DNA from: Telmatospirillum sp.
Lineage (GTDB): Bacteria > Pseudomonadota > Alphaproteobacteria > Rhodospirillales > Magnetospirillaceae
Length of the DNA: 44,185 nucleotides
Reading direction: 5' to 3'
Assembly (NCBI GenBank): GCA_031291415.1
Contig: JARLJB010000262.1
Coordinates: 1 to 44,185, forward strand
Made by a program: the position numbers and the translations under genes. The notes beneath the pieces were generated by a model. That model had not been told where the DNA came from, did no database searches, and saw nothing but the letters and a program-made list of their open reading frames with translations. Positions 33,495 to 40,655 of this stretch are shown here, piece after piece (position 1 is the first letter of the stretch; the number at the start of each line of letters is the position of its first letter).

Positions 33495-34517
33495 ATGGGA
33501 TATCGAAACAGCGTCGGTGAAGTTGTCGATCGGCCACCCGCCATAACGATATACGATGTGGCGCGGGAGGCTCGGGTTGGGGAAAGTACTGTTTCCCGTG
33601 TCTTGCGCGGGCAGGGGGCTGTTTCGGAAAAGGCGAGAGAGCGGGTTCTCTCGGCTGTGCGCAAACTGGGATATGTACCAAACCGAATCGCCGGAACCCT
33701 CGCGTCGTCGGGCTCGCGCCTTGTGGCGCTGGTTATACCGTCCGTCACGAATAACGTTTTCGGCGATGTCCTGGCGGAAGCGTCCGCGACACTGACCGGG
33801 TTGGGCCATCAAGCGGTATTCGCGGTCACGGATTACGACCAGAGTGCCGAAGAAAATCTGATCGAATCCATGCTGGCCTGGCGGCCGGCCGGCATCATCG
33901 TTGCTGGTATCGAGCATGCCCCCCGGGCCCTCGCAATGTTGCGTGGCAGTGGAATCAGAATCGCCGAAATCCTTGACACGGATTCGACCGGAATAGATAT
34001 CGTGGTGGGCTACTCCAACACCGATGCCGGCCGGACAAGCGCGCGTTTTCTTCTTTCCCGCGGTAAGCAACGCATCGGCTATGTCGGCCACGATCTGAGC
34101 CGTGATCTGCGTGCAGGCAAACGGTACGGCGGATTTTGTCAGACACTGGCCGACGGTGGAAGCCGGGTTGTCGATAGCGAGATCGTTCCGGAATTGTCCT
34201 CGATTGAAATGGGCCGCAACAGTCTCGCTAAATTGCTTGAGCGCACCCCTGACCTTGACGCCGTCTATTTCTCCAACGACGATCTGGCAATCGGTGGACT
34301 TTTCCATTGCATGAGCCATGGTATAGCGGTTCCAGAGCGCCTGGCGCTTATGGGATACAATGGACTCGATGCGGTGAGATTGGTGCCGCGTCCGCTATCG
34401 ACAATCAGGACGCCCCGACGTCTCATTGGCCAAGTGGCGGCGAGGCTCGTCTGCTCGGAAGAGCCTTCACAGGTCGTCGACGTCGGCTTCGAGTTGATCG
34501 AGGGAGCCACCGTATAG
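33495..34517 (+). CDS. LacI-family regulator of tetronate catabolism
   Basis: The 340-residue product has the N-terminal helix-turn-helix and hinge helix (ITIYDVAREARVGESTVSRVLRGQGAVSEKARERV ... NRIAGTLAS) and a periplasmic-binding-type effector domain (LVALVIPSVTNNVFGDVL, DAVYFSNDDLAIGGL, ALMGYNGLDAVRL). The domain resembles GntR-like LacI members that sense sugar acids. It lies between the divergent dehydrogenase and the kinase-aldolase-isomerase operon. Five palindromes of the same sequence in the two intergenic regions make it the likely repressor of both, released by a tetronate or an intermediate. No strong ribosome-binding site is evident at the ATG (AAGGGTG is 11 nt away). Confidence 0.88.
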   Translation: MGYRNSVGEVVDRPPAITIYDVAREARVGESTVSRVLRGQGAVSEKARERVLSAVRKLGYVPNRIAGTLASSGSRLVALVIPSVTNNVFGDVLAEASATLTGLGHQAVFAVTDYDQSAEENLIESMLAWRPAGIIVAGIEHAPRALAMLRGSGIRIAEILDTDSTGIDIVVGYSNTDAGRTSARFLLSRGKQRIGYVGHDLSRDLRAGKRYGGFCQTLADGGSRVVDSEIVPELSSIEMGRNSLAKLLERTPDLDAVYFSNDDLAIGGLFHCMSHGIAVPERLALMGYNGLDAVRLVPRPLSTIRTPRRLIGQVAARLVCSEEPSQVVDVGFELIEGATV

Positions 34518-34581
34518 CCAGCCGCCGGCGTGGCGGCTGACACCCGCAAACAAGTCAAATCGAAGGTTCATCGGCATAAAC

Positions 34582-34595
34582 TGGCAGCGGTGCCA
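34582..34595. promoter_or_regulatory. LacI-type operator 4 (kinase side)
   Basis: TGGCAGCGGTGCCA differs from a perfect palindrome at one base and is identical to the core of operator 2. It lies just upstream of the predicted -35 element. Confidence 0.65.
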
Positions 34596-34603
34596 TTTCG
34601 GTA

Positions 34604-34632
34604 TTGGCAGCGCTGCCATATTTCGGTATTCT
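34604..34632 (+). promoter_or_regulatory. Putative promoter of the kinase-aldolase-isomerase operon, with perfect operator
   Basis: TTGGCA (34604-34609) and TATTCT (34627-34632) are 17 bp apart. The perfect palindrome TGGCAGCGCTGCCA (34605-34618) overlaps the -35 element, a position suited to repression. Confidence 0.65.
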
Positions 34633-34662
34633 TTAAAAAACAGAAACATGGAGGAGGCTTTC

Positions 34663-35934
34663 ATGGCGCCAAAGCTTGGCTGTATCGCCGATGACTTTAC
34701 CGGAGGGACCGATCTGGCCGGGATGCTGGTGAAGAACGGCTTGCGCACCGTTCAGATGATTGGCGTTCCCAGCGAACCGCCGCCTCCCGATATTGATGCG
34801 GTGGTCATCGCGTTGAAATCGCGGACGTCTCCGGTGGCTGATGCCGTCAACGATTCCTTGGCGGCGCTCGATTGGCTGAAAAAAGCGGGCTGCCAGCAGT
34901 TCTACTTCAAATACTGCTCGACCTTCGACTCGACCCCTGCGGGCAATATCGGTCCGGTGGCCGAGGCCCTGATGGATGCGTTGGGAACAGACTTTGCCAT
35001 TGCCTGTCCCGCCTTTCCGGCCAACCGGCGGACTATTTACAAGGGGTACCTGTTCGTTGGCGATGTGCCGCTCCATGAGAGCAGTATGCAGCACCATCCT
35101 CTCACGCCGATGAGAGAGTCCAATCTTGTCAGGGTGTTGCAGGCGCAGGTGAAGCGAAGGGTGGGCCTTGTCGACTACGATGTGGTCCGCAAAGGAGCCG
35201 ATGCGGTCCGCGGCCGGTTCGACGCCTTGAAGCGTGAGGGGTGCGGCTTTGCCATCGTTGATGCAATCGACGATGGCGATCTTCTGGCGATCGGCGCGGC
35301 TTGCGCCGACATGCCGTTGGTGACCGCCGGATCTGGTATCGCCGTCGGGTTGCCGCAGAACTTCACCGGGATACCGCTGGACGCCGCCCTCGCGGCCGAT
35401 CTTCCCCCGATCCAGGGTCTGCAAGCCGTTATCGCCGGCAGTTGTTCGAGCGCGACCCTCGGTCAAGTGGCGGAAATGCGCGCAAAACACCCCGCTTTTC
35501 TGGTCGATCCGCTTGAATTGTCCAAGGGGGTGGATGTTGTCGGCCAGGCCTTGTCATGGGCTGCGCCGCTGCTCTCAGAAGGTCCCGTCATGGTCCACGC
35601 AACTGCCACTCCAACCGAGGTCAAGGCGGCTCAATCGGTCATTGGCGTCGAAAGGGCCGGGGCCCTTGTTGAAGAAGCATTGGCGGCCATCGCCAAAGGA
35701 TTGGTCGCAAAAGGTGTTAGCCGACTGATCGTCGCCGGTGGCGAAACGTCAGGCGCGGTGGTCAAAGCCCTGGGTGTCAAGGGGCTGCGGATCGGTCGCG
35801 AGATCGATCCCGGCGTGCCCTGGACGGTCGCTTTGGGGCCTGATAGTGGGGCCCGGCCTTTGGCGCTTGCCCTGAAATCCGGCAATTTTGGAACCCCTGA
35901 CTTCTTTCTCAAGGCGTGGAGTCACCTGTCATGA
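34663..35934 (+). CDS. otnK: 3-oxo-tetronate kinase (DUF1537 family)
   Basis: The 423-residue product belongs to the four-carbon acid sugar kinase family: N-terminal substrate domain with LGCIADDFTGGTDLAGMLV, and C-terminal nucleotide-binding domain with GGETSGAVVKALGVKGLRIGREIDPGVPW. It should phosphorylate 3-oxo-tetronate to the 4-phosphate in the cytoplasm. GGAGGAGG ends 5 nt before ATG 34663; the ATG at 34648 overlaps that site and is unlikely. The next gene overlaps it by ATGA, so translation is coupled. Neighbours complete the LtnD-OtnI-OtnK-OtnC route to dihydroxyacetone phosphate. Confidence 0.92.
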   Translation: MAPKLGCIADDFTGGTDLAGMLVKNGLRTVQMIGVPSEPPPPDIDAVVIALKSRTSPVADAVNDSLAALDWLKKAGCQQFYFKYCSTFDSTPAGNIGPVAEALMDALGTDFAIACPAFPANRRTIYKGYLFVGDVPLHESSMQHHPLTPMRESNLVRVLQAQVKRRVGLVDYDVVRKGADAVRGRFDALKREGCGFAIVDAIDDGDLLAIGAACADMPLVTAGSGIAVGLPQNFTGIPLDAALAADLPPIQGLQAVIAGSCSSATLGQVAEMRAKHPAFLVDPLELSKGVDVVGQALSWAAPLLSEGPVMVHATATPTEVKAAQSVIGVERAGALVEEALAAIAKGLVAKGVSRLIVAGGETSGAVVKALGVKGLRIGREIDPGVPWTVALGPDSGARPLALALKSGNFGTPDFFLKAWSHLS

Positions 35935-36584
35935 GCCCGACACGTGGTGATGAAAGCCGGTTGCGTGAAGAAATCGTCCTCTTCGGGCGTTCACTCTTCG
36001 AACGCGGTCTTACCGCCGGCAGCAGTGGCAACATCAGTGCCCGTCTCGATGATGGTTGGCTGTTGACCCCGACGAACGCTTGCCTGGGAAGGCTCGATCC
36101 GGCGCAAATCTCCAAACTGGATTGGGATGGCCGGCATATTGCCGGTGATCGGCCGTCCAAGGAATCCTTCCTGCACCGGGCCATGTACGAAGAGCGCGGT
36201 GTCGCCGGAGCTATTGTGCATCTGCATTCGACCCATTCGGTCGCGGTCTCCTGCCTGCATGGACTGGATTGCCATGATTGCCTGCCGCCGCTGACCCCCT
36301 ACTACGTCATGAAGATCGGACGCCTGCCGTTGATCCCTTACCACCGCCCCGGCGATCCTGCCTTGGGAGACGCTATTCGTGGTCTGGCAGCCGAACATTG
36401 CTCAGTACTACTGGCTAATCATGGGCCGGTTGTCTCAGGTAATTCTTTGGAAGCTGCGGTTTATGCAATCGAAGAGTTGGAGGAAACCGCCAAGCTTTTC
36501 CTTTTGCTTCAGGGATTTCCGACCCGTCCCCTAAACGTTGAACAAATCAACGAACTGAAAGCCGTATTCAAGCTCGACTTTTAG
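35931..36584 (+). CDS. otnC: 3-oxo-tetronate 4-phosphate decarboxylase (class II aldolase/adducin family)
   Basis: The 217-residue product has the class II aldolase fold: AGSSGNISARLDDGWLLTPTNA for phosphate binding, SKESFLHRAMYEERG with the catalytic acid, the zinc ligands in IVHLHSTHSVAV, and the third His in LLANHGPVVSG. In this setting it should decarboxylate 3-oxo-tetronate 4-phosphate to dihydroxyacetone phosphate. The ATG is within the ATGA overlap with the kinase stop. Fuculose-phosphate-type aldolases are similar, but the context favours OtnC. Confidence 0.9.
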   Translation: MSPTRGDESRLREEIVLFGRSLFERGLTAGSSGNISARLDDGWLLTPTNACLGRLDPAQISKLDWDGRHIAGDRPSKESFLHRAMYEERGVAGAIVHLHSTHSVAVSCLHGLDCHDCLPPLTPYYVMKIGRLPLIPYHRPGDPALGDAIRGLAAEHCSVLLANHGPVVSGNSLEAAVYAIEELEETAKLFLLLQGFPTRPLNVEQINELKAVFKLDF

Positions 36585-36606
36585 TATCTAGGAGGAGATG
36601 GAAAAC

Positions 36607-37401
36607 ATGCCCAGGTTTGCCGCCAATTTATCCATGATGTTTAACGATGTTCCATTTCCCGAACGTTTCGAACGGGCGGCCAAGGCCGGGTTCAAGGCGG
36701 TCGAGTTTCTTTTCCCCTATGACTATCCGGCCGAGGAAGTGGCGGGTTGGCTGAAATCCAACGGTCTCGAAAATGTTCTTTTCAACCTGCCACCCGGCAA
36801 CACGGCGGCCAAGGAATGGGGCGTCACCTCATTGCCGGGCCGCGAGGCGGAGTTTCGCGACCATCTCGCCATGGCCATCGACTACGCCAAGGTCCTGGGG
36901 ACTCCGCGTGTCCTGGCCATGGGCGGTTATCTTCCCGAGGGCGCCGATCCCGCCCTGCATCGCGCCACATTCGTCTGCAATCTGCGCTCTGCGGCCCAAC
37001 GGCTGGCCAAGGAGGGGCTGAACCTGATGATTGAACCGCTCAATCTGCGGGACTTCCCTCGATTCTTCCTCAACAACCAGATCCAGGCTCATGGCATCCG
37101 CGAAGAGGTGGGGGAGCCCAATCTGAAGGTGCAGATGGACTTCTACCATGTGCAGGTGAGCGAGGGTGACGTCTCGTTCAAGCTCAAGAAATACATAGAC
37201 CATATCGGTCACATCCAGATCGCCGGTGCCCCCGACCGCCACGAGCCCGATGAAGGGGAACTGGATTACCGCCATGTGTTTCGCCTGTTGGACGAGCTTG
37301 GCTACCAGGGATGGGTCGGATGCGAATACCGTCCCCGCGGACGCACCGAGGAGGGGCTGGGTTGGATGAAGAGTCTGTTGGACTATACCAGGGTGCAGTG
37401 A
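36607..37401 (+). CDS. otnI: 2-oxo-tetronate isomerase (hydroxypyruvate isomerase-like TIM barrel)
   Basis: The 264-residue product is an AP-endonuclease-2-type TIM barrel: RFAANLSMMFNDVPFPERFERAAKAGFKAVEFLFPY, catalytic Glu in MIEPLNLRDFPRFFL, metal His in FYHVQ and HIQIAGAPDRHEPDEGE, and second Glu in GCEYRPRG. It should convert 2-oxo- to 3-oxo-tetronate. AGGAGGAG lies 9 nt before ATG 36607 but touches ATG 36598, hence the choice. The last residues (DYTRVQ) and the TGA stop lie inside a repeat element starting at 37384, so the natural C-terminus has been replaced or extended. Confidence 0.9.
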   Translation: MPRFAANLSMMFNDVPFPERFERAAKAGFKAVEFLFPYDYPAEEVAGWLKSNGLENVLFNLPPGNTAAKEWGVTSLPGREAEFRDHLAMAIDYAKVLGTPRVLAMGGYLPEGADPALHRATFVCNLRSAAQRLAKEGLNLMIEPLNLRDFPRFFLNNQIQAHGIREEVGEPNLKVQMDFYHVQVSEGDVSFKLKKYIDHIGHIQIAGAPDRHEPDEGELDYRHVFRLLDELGYQGWVGCEYRPRGRTEEGLGWMKSLLDYTRVQ

Positions 37402-37535
37402 TCGGAACCGATCACTGCACCCTCAAACGCCGGATGGCGGACCTCCGTCCGCCTGGGCTTCCGCCGCATCGGCGGCGCGGCTGCACTTGCAGCCGACCAA
37501 CGGCAATAGGTCACAACTTATTGCCGTTGGTATTA
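37384..37535 (+). repeat. Multi-hairpin repeat element, copy B
   Basis: It starts TATACCA inside the isomerase gene and ends TTGGTATTA. The first hairpin is a 13-bp stem (37391-37403 with 37410-37422) around GGAACC, which extends to 15 bp if the loop closes on AA. Then come GGCGGAC/GTCCGCC, CCGCCG/CGGCGG and CGGCTGCA/TGCAGCCG stems, and a perfect 13-bp terminal stem (37496-37508 with 37519-37531). The architecture matches copy A although the middle hairpins differ in sequence. Confidence 0.8.
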
Positions 37536-37578
37536 GTTCGCCACCGGCCTTGGGGCCGACCCGCCCTGAATGAAACAC

Positions 37579-37673
37579 GAGTGGCACCGGCGTCTCTGCC
37601 GGTGTGCCGCCGCCAAGCGGACGGACCCTTTCCGGCTCACGCCGGAACACCGGCAGAGACGCCGGTGCCACTC
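37579..37673. repeat. Perfect 27-bp inverted repeat (cruciform-forming)
   Basis: Positions 37579-37605 are the exact reverse complement of 37647-37673, with 41 bp between. Each arm is itself a small hairpin (CACCGGC/GCCGGTG), so the DNA can form a branched structure. It lies between the converging isomerase and dipeptidase genes, 17 bp before the dipeptidase stop, and may also act as their terminator. Confidence 0.85.
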
Positions 37674-37690
37674 TGGCAATTTGTTTCTGT

Positions 37691-39130
37691 CTAGGTGCCG
37701 ACGCTTTGCGCGAACACCCGCGCGTAATTCCCACCCAGGATCTTGCCTGTTTCCTCAGGGGTGAAGCCGGCAGTCAGCAGGGCGTCGGCGATTTGCGGCA
37801 ATTGTTCGTAATCGTCGAAGACCGACGGAGCCAACAGACCCAACTGGTCTGAACCAAGCCCAACATGGTCGACGCCAATGACATCGGCGATACGGGCGAT
37901 TCCTTTCGCATAGGCCGCCATGTCGGGATAAACCGTCGAAATCGGCCAGATGCCGATGACGCCGCCGGTGTCGGCGATAAGCCGGGCGTGTTGGGCATTG
38001 ATCGTCCGGCTGCGCGGCCCCGGTTTGTCGGCCAGCGAGCTGTGCGACAGCACCAAGGGTTTGCTCGTGGTCTCGGCCGCTTGTTTGACGAGATCGAACG
38101 TGCCATGGGCGACATCGACGACGATACCAAGACGGTTGCAACGGCGGATCACTTCGGCACCGAACGGCGTCAGCCCACCATGGACCGGAGCCGCCGTTTG
38201 AATGTCGCCCAAGCTGTTCACCCGGTAATGGGTCAGTTGCAGATGACGTAAGTGATATCGCTCATAGGCTTCGTCAACACGATCGATATCGGTGTCGAGA
38301 AAGTCGGCTCCCTCGGCGGAGACGATGACGGCCGGCCGGCCGGCTCGGCCCGTTCGAAAGTCCCCGGCGCCGAGGATGACCGCCAAACCGTCCTGGTCGA
38401 TCAGATTTTGGATGCGGGCAAAAGACTGTTGCGAACGGAAATAAAGCTCCCCCGGTTCCGGCTGGCGAAAGGCTTCGAACCGTTTGCCATCGGCGCTTTG
38501 CCGCACGGTTCCCCAGTCGCCGGTCATGGCGAGGCCGATGGCCGACATCCCGCCGGACCGCATCGAGGGAGCGACCGGATAAAGGCTGCCAGTGCTGGAG
38601 AGAACCCGACCCGCATGGCTGTGGATGTCGATGGTCACTGTCTTGCTCAGCACGTCCTCGACGGTTTGTCGCCGCTCCGGTGGGACCGACGACGGCAGTC
38701 CGCCACTCGCGCAAGCCGCCAGAGCCAGAGTGGCGCCGGCCGTTTTGAGAAGATGCCGGCGGCTCAGTTGAAAGGACGGTGCCGAGCCATCGGTGTCGGG
38801 AATGGGACTGGCGACGACGTCACGGAGTTGGTAGGCGTAACCCAGGCGGTCGTTCGTCAGGCAGATCAGGCGGCCGGAGAAGCGGGTCGGGTGAAGCGGG
38901 CGGACAAGAGGCGCTGCCGCGAAGGCTTCGATACACCCGAAGGGATCGCTGGCGGCGCAACCGCCGCAACAGGCCGGTTCCGGAACAATCAGAAAATAGT
39001 CGCTTGGCGTTCCGTCGTCGCTTTCCGCGTCGAACGGCATCATCCAGCCGTCGATCGTGACGACTTGCCCGTCCAACGGGCGCGCTTCGGCACGAAACAA
39101 GGCTCCCCAGGAGAGATCCGGCGGCGTCAT
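37691..39130 (-). CDS. Membrane dipeptidase (M19 family) with N-terminal extra domain and internal Tat/lipobox signal
   Basis: The 479-residue product has an M19 dipeptidase domain from about residue 165 to the end: TIDIHSHAGR with the first zinc ligands, LQLTHYRVNSLGD, VDVAHGTF, VLSHSSLADKPGPRSRTINAQHARL and DHVGLGSDQLG. Before it stands a 115-residue domain with a Cys cluster (EPACCGGCAASDPFGC), resembling DUF3299-type OB-like domains. Between them, near residues 123-141, is SRRHLLKTAGATLALAAC, which looks like a complete twin-arginine signal with lipobox. No start codon lies directly before that signal, so the fusion seems real. The cellular location is therefore unclear. Confidence 0.82.
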   Translation of the reverse strand: MTPPDLSWGALFRAEARPLDGQVVTIDGWMMPFDAESDDGTPSDYFLIVPEPACCGGCAASDPFGCIEAFAAAPLVRPLHPTRFSGRLICLTNDRLGYAYQLRDVVASPIPDTDGSAPSFQLSRRHLLKTAGATLALAACASGGLPSSVPPERRQTVEDVLSKTVTIDIHSHAGRVLSSTGSLYPVAPSMRSGGMSAIGLAMTGDWGTVRQSADGKRFEAFRQPEPGELYFRSQQSFARIQNLIDQDGLAVILGAGDFRTGRAGRPAVIVSAEGADFLDTDIDRVDEAYERYHLRHLQLTHYRVNSLGDIQTAAPVHGGLTPFGAEVIRRCNRLGIVVDVAHGTFDLVKQAAETTSKPLVLSHSSLADKPGPRSRTINAQHARLIADTGGVIGIWPISTVYPDMAAYAKGIARIADVIGVDHVGLGSDQLGLLAPSVFDDYEQLPQIADALLTAGFTPEETGKILGGNYARVFAQSVGT

Positions 39131-39247
39131 AGGTCCGAGTCCTTATCGTGATGTCATCGGAAAAATACGATATGGCAAGTCCATTCGACATTCCAGCCGA
39201 ACAATCTTGTGGCTGTTGGGGGCGTCTGGCCGAGGCCGGTGTCGGGC

Positions 39248-39276
39248 TTGACGTCATCCGACGTTTATTTCATCAT
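39248..39276 (+). promoter_or_regulatory. Putative promoter of the second LacI gene
   Basis: TTGACG (39248-39253) and CATCAT (39271-39276) are 17 bp apart. The operator-like sequence at 39282 begins at the expected transcription start, which suggests autorepression. Confidence 0.5.
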
Positions 39277-39281
39277 GAAAA

Positions 39282-39295
39282 TGAAAACGGTTACA
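39282..39295. promoter_or_regulatory. Operator-like site before the second LacI gene
   Basis: TGAAAACGGTTACA has the centre and half-sites typical of LacI-family operators. A close relative, TGGAAGCGGTTACA, lies before the sulfatase gene at 40483. Confidence 0.5.
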
Positions 39296-39314
39296 GAAAT
39301 ATGAGAACATTTTA

Positions 39315-40319
39315 ATGGCCACAATGGTTGATGTCTGTCGTCTCGCTGGTGTGTCCAAAGCCACTGTTTCGCGTGTTCTCAATAATACTGGTCCGGTGAA
39401 AGAAAGTACTCGCCAGGCAGTGTACGAAGCCATCCAGACGTTGAACTATCGTCCCAATGGGCTGGCGCAGGCATTGGCGAGTCACCGGTCGGACACCGTC
39501 GGGCTGATCTTGTCGAATTTTACCGGTTCGTACTTTGGGACACTGCTTCGGCAGGCGACCCGGAGCGCTGACGAGGCTGGCAAGCAATTGATCGTGACCG
39601 ACGGTCATGACGACCCCAAGCGGGAGCTCGACGCAGTCAACATGCTTGTCGATCGTCGATGTGACGCTATCGTGCTTTACAGCCGCCACATGCCGGACGA
39701 CCAGCTTGTGCAATTGATCCGGGAACTTCCCGTTCCCTTGATTGCCATGAACCGGTATTTGCAGGCGATACCCGATCGTTCTATCGCTCTTGCCCAGGTT
39801 TCCGCTGCGCATATGGCGACGGAATACCTGCTCAATCTGGGGCACCGGCGCATCGCCTGTATCACGCGGCCCGTGCACCAACCGACGGCTCAGGCGCGTC
39901 TGCAAGGATACCGGGAAGCTCTGCTGGCACGCGGGGTGAAAGTCGAAGAAACCATGATCGAAGAGGGGGCCAACACGATTCCCTCCGGCTACGAGGCCTG
40001 TAAGAAATTGCTTGATCGTGTCAGTTTTAGTGCCCTCGTATGTTTCACCGACTATATGGCGGAAGGCGCCTATCGTGCCCTGTCGGAAAAGGGTCTGCGA
40101 ATACCCGACGATGTGTCGGTCTTCGGCTTCGATGATGCCCCCGTGGCCGCCTATATGGTGCCGGCGCTATCGACCATCCATGTGCCGATCGAGGAAATGA
40201 CTCGAACGGCGTTCGAACAGGCGGTCCGTCTGGCTGCCGGCAAAGAGGCGCCCCCCATCGCTCCGTTCCAGGGCAGAATGGTCTTGCGAGAATCGGTCTC
40301 CGTTGTACGGAAAAACTAG
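39315..40319 (+). CDS. LacI-family transcriptional regulator, probable sulfatase regulator
   Basis: The 334-residue product has the helix-turn-helix MVDVCRLAGVSKATVSRVLNNTGPVKESTRQAV, the hinge helix NGLAQALAS and an effector domain with VGLILSNFTGSYFGTLLRQA, GHRRIACITRP and DVSVFGFDDAPVAAYMVP. The effector is unknown, but regulators of this type usually bind a sugar. The same operator-like sequence is found at the start sites of its own promoter and the sulfatase promoter, so it probably controls both. The ATG has only a weak GAGAA site 9 nt upstream. Confidence 0.88.
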   Translation: MATMVDVCRLAGVSKATVSRVLNNTGPVKESTRQAVYEAIQTLNYRPNGLAQALASHRSDTVGLILSNFTGSYFGTLLRQATRSADEAGKQLIVTDGHDDPKRELDAVNMLVDRRCDAIVLYSRHMPDDQLVQLIRELPVPLIAMNRYLQAIPDRSIALAQVSAAHMATEYLLNLGHRRIACITRPVHQPTAQARLQGYREALLARGVKVEETMIEEGANTIPSGYEACKKLLDRVSFSALVCFTDYMAEGAYRALSEKGLRIPDDVSVFGFDDAPVAAYMVPALSTIHVPIEEMTRTAFEQAVRLAAGKEAPPIAPFQGRMVLRESVSVVRKN

Positions 40320-40449
40320 AAATCTTCAGGTTTACAAGAGAGCCGTACTGCGGGTTGTCGCGCGCTGCCTGAACCGCTCTTGGCCATTCCGGACGAGTCG
40401 CCGTCTTCCGTCGTTTTTTGGAAAAGCTGGTGCATATGGGGCGTGGGAC

Positions 40450-40478
40450 TTGACAGCCGCGTCACATTCGTTTGGAAT
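40450..40478 (+). promoter_or_regulatory. Putative sigma-70 promoter of the sulfatase gene
   Basis: A perfect -35 TTGACA (40450-40455) is followed after 17 bp by TGGAAT (40473-40478, four of six). The start would fall at about 40485, inside the operator-like site. Confidence 0.6.
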
Positions 40479-40482
40479 GTTG

Positions 40483-40510
40483 TGGAAGCGGTTACAGTAA
40501 ACGGTTTTCA
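40483..40510. promoter_or_regulatory. Tandem LacI-type operator-like sites
   Basis: TGGAAGCGGTTACA (40483-40496) is followed directly by GTAAACGGTTTTCA (40497-40510), which resembles the same site in reverse orientation. Binding here would block the transcription start. Confidence 0.5.
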
Positions 40511-40655
40511 TGCTGTCTTGTGGCCCAGATTCGACGATCCGATGTTTCTTTCGGCCCGTCGATCCGCCGCGTGGTGACGTTCGTCACGACATGACATCCA
40601 AGGGGTATGCGATCCGCAACGTGCTCGCTATAAAAATCAAAGGGGAGTGTGGTCA

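Larger units (their letters stand above)
40320..40655. promoter_or_regulatory. 336-bp control region of the sulfatase gene
   Basis: The gap contains a promoter at 40450-40478 and tandem operator-like sites at 40483-40510, then about 145 bp of untranslated leader. Open frames across it show no recognisable protein. Confidence 0.5.
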
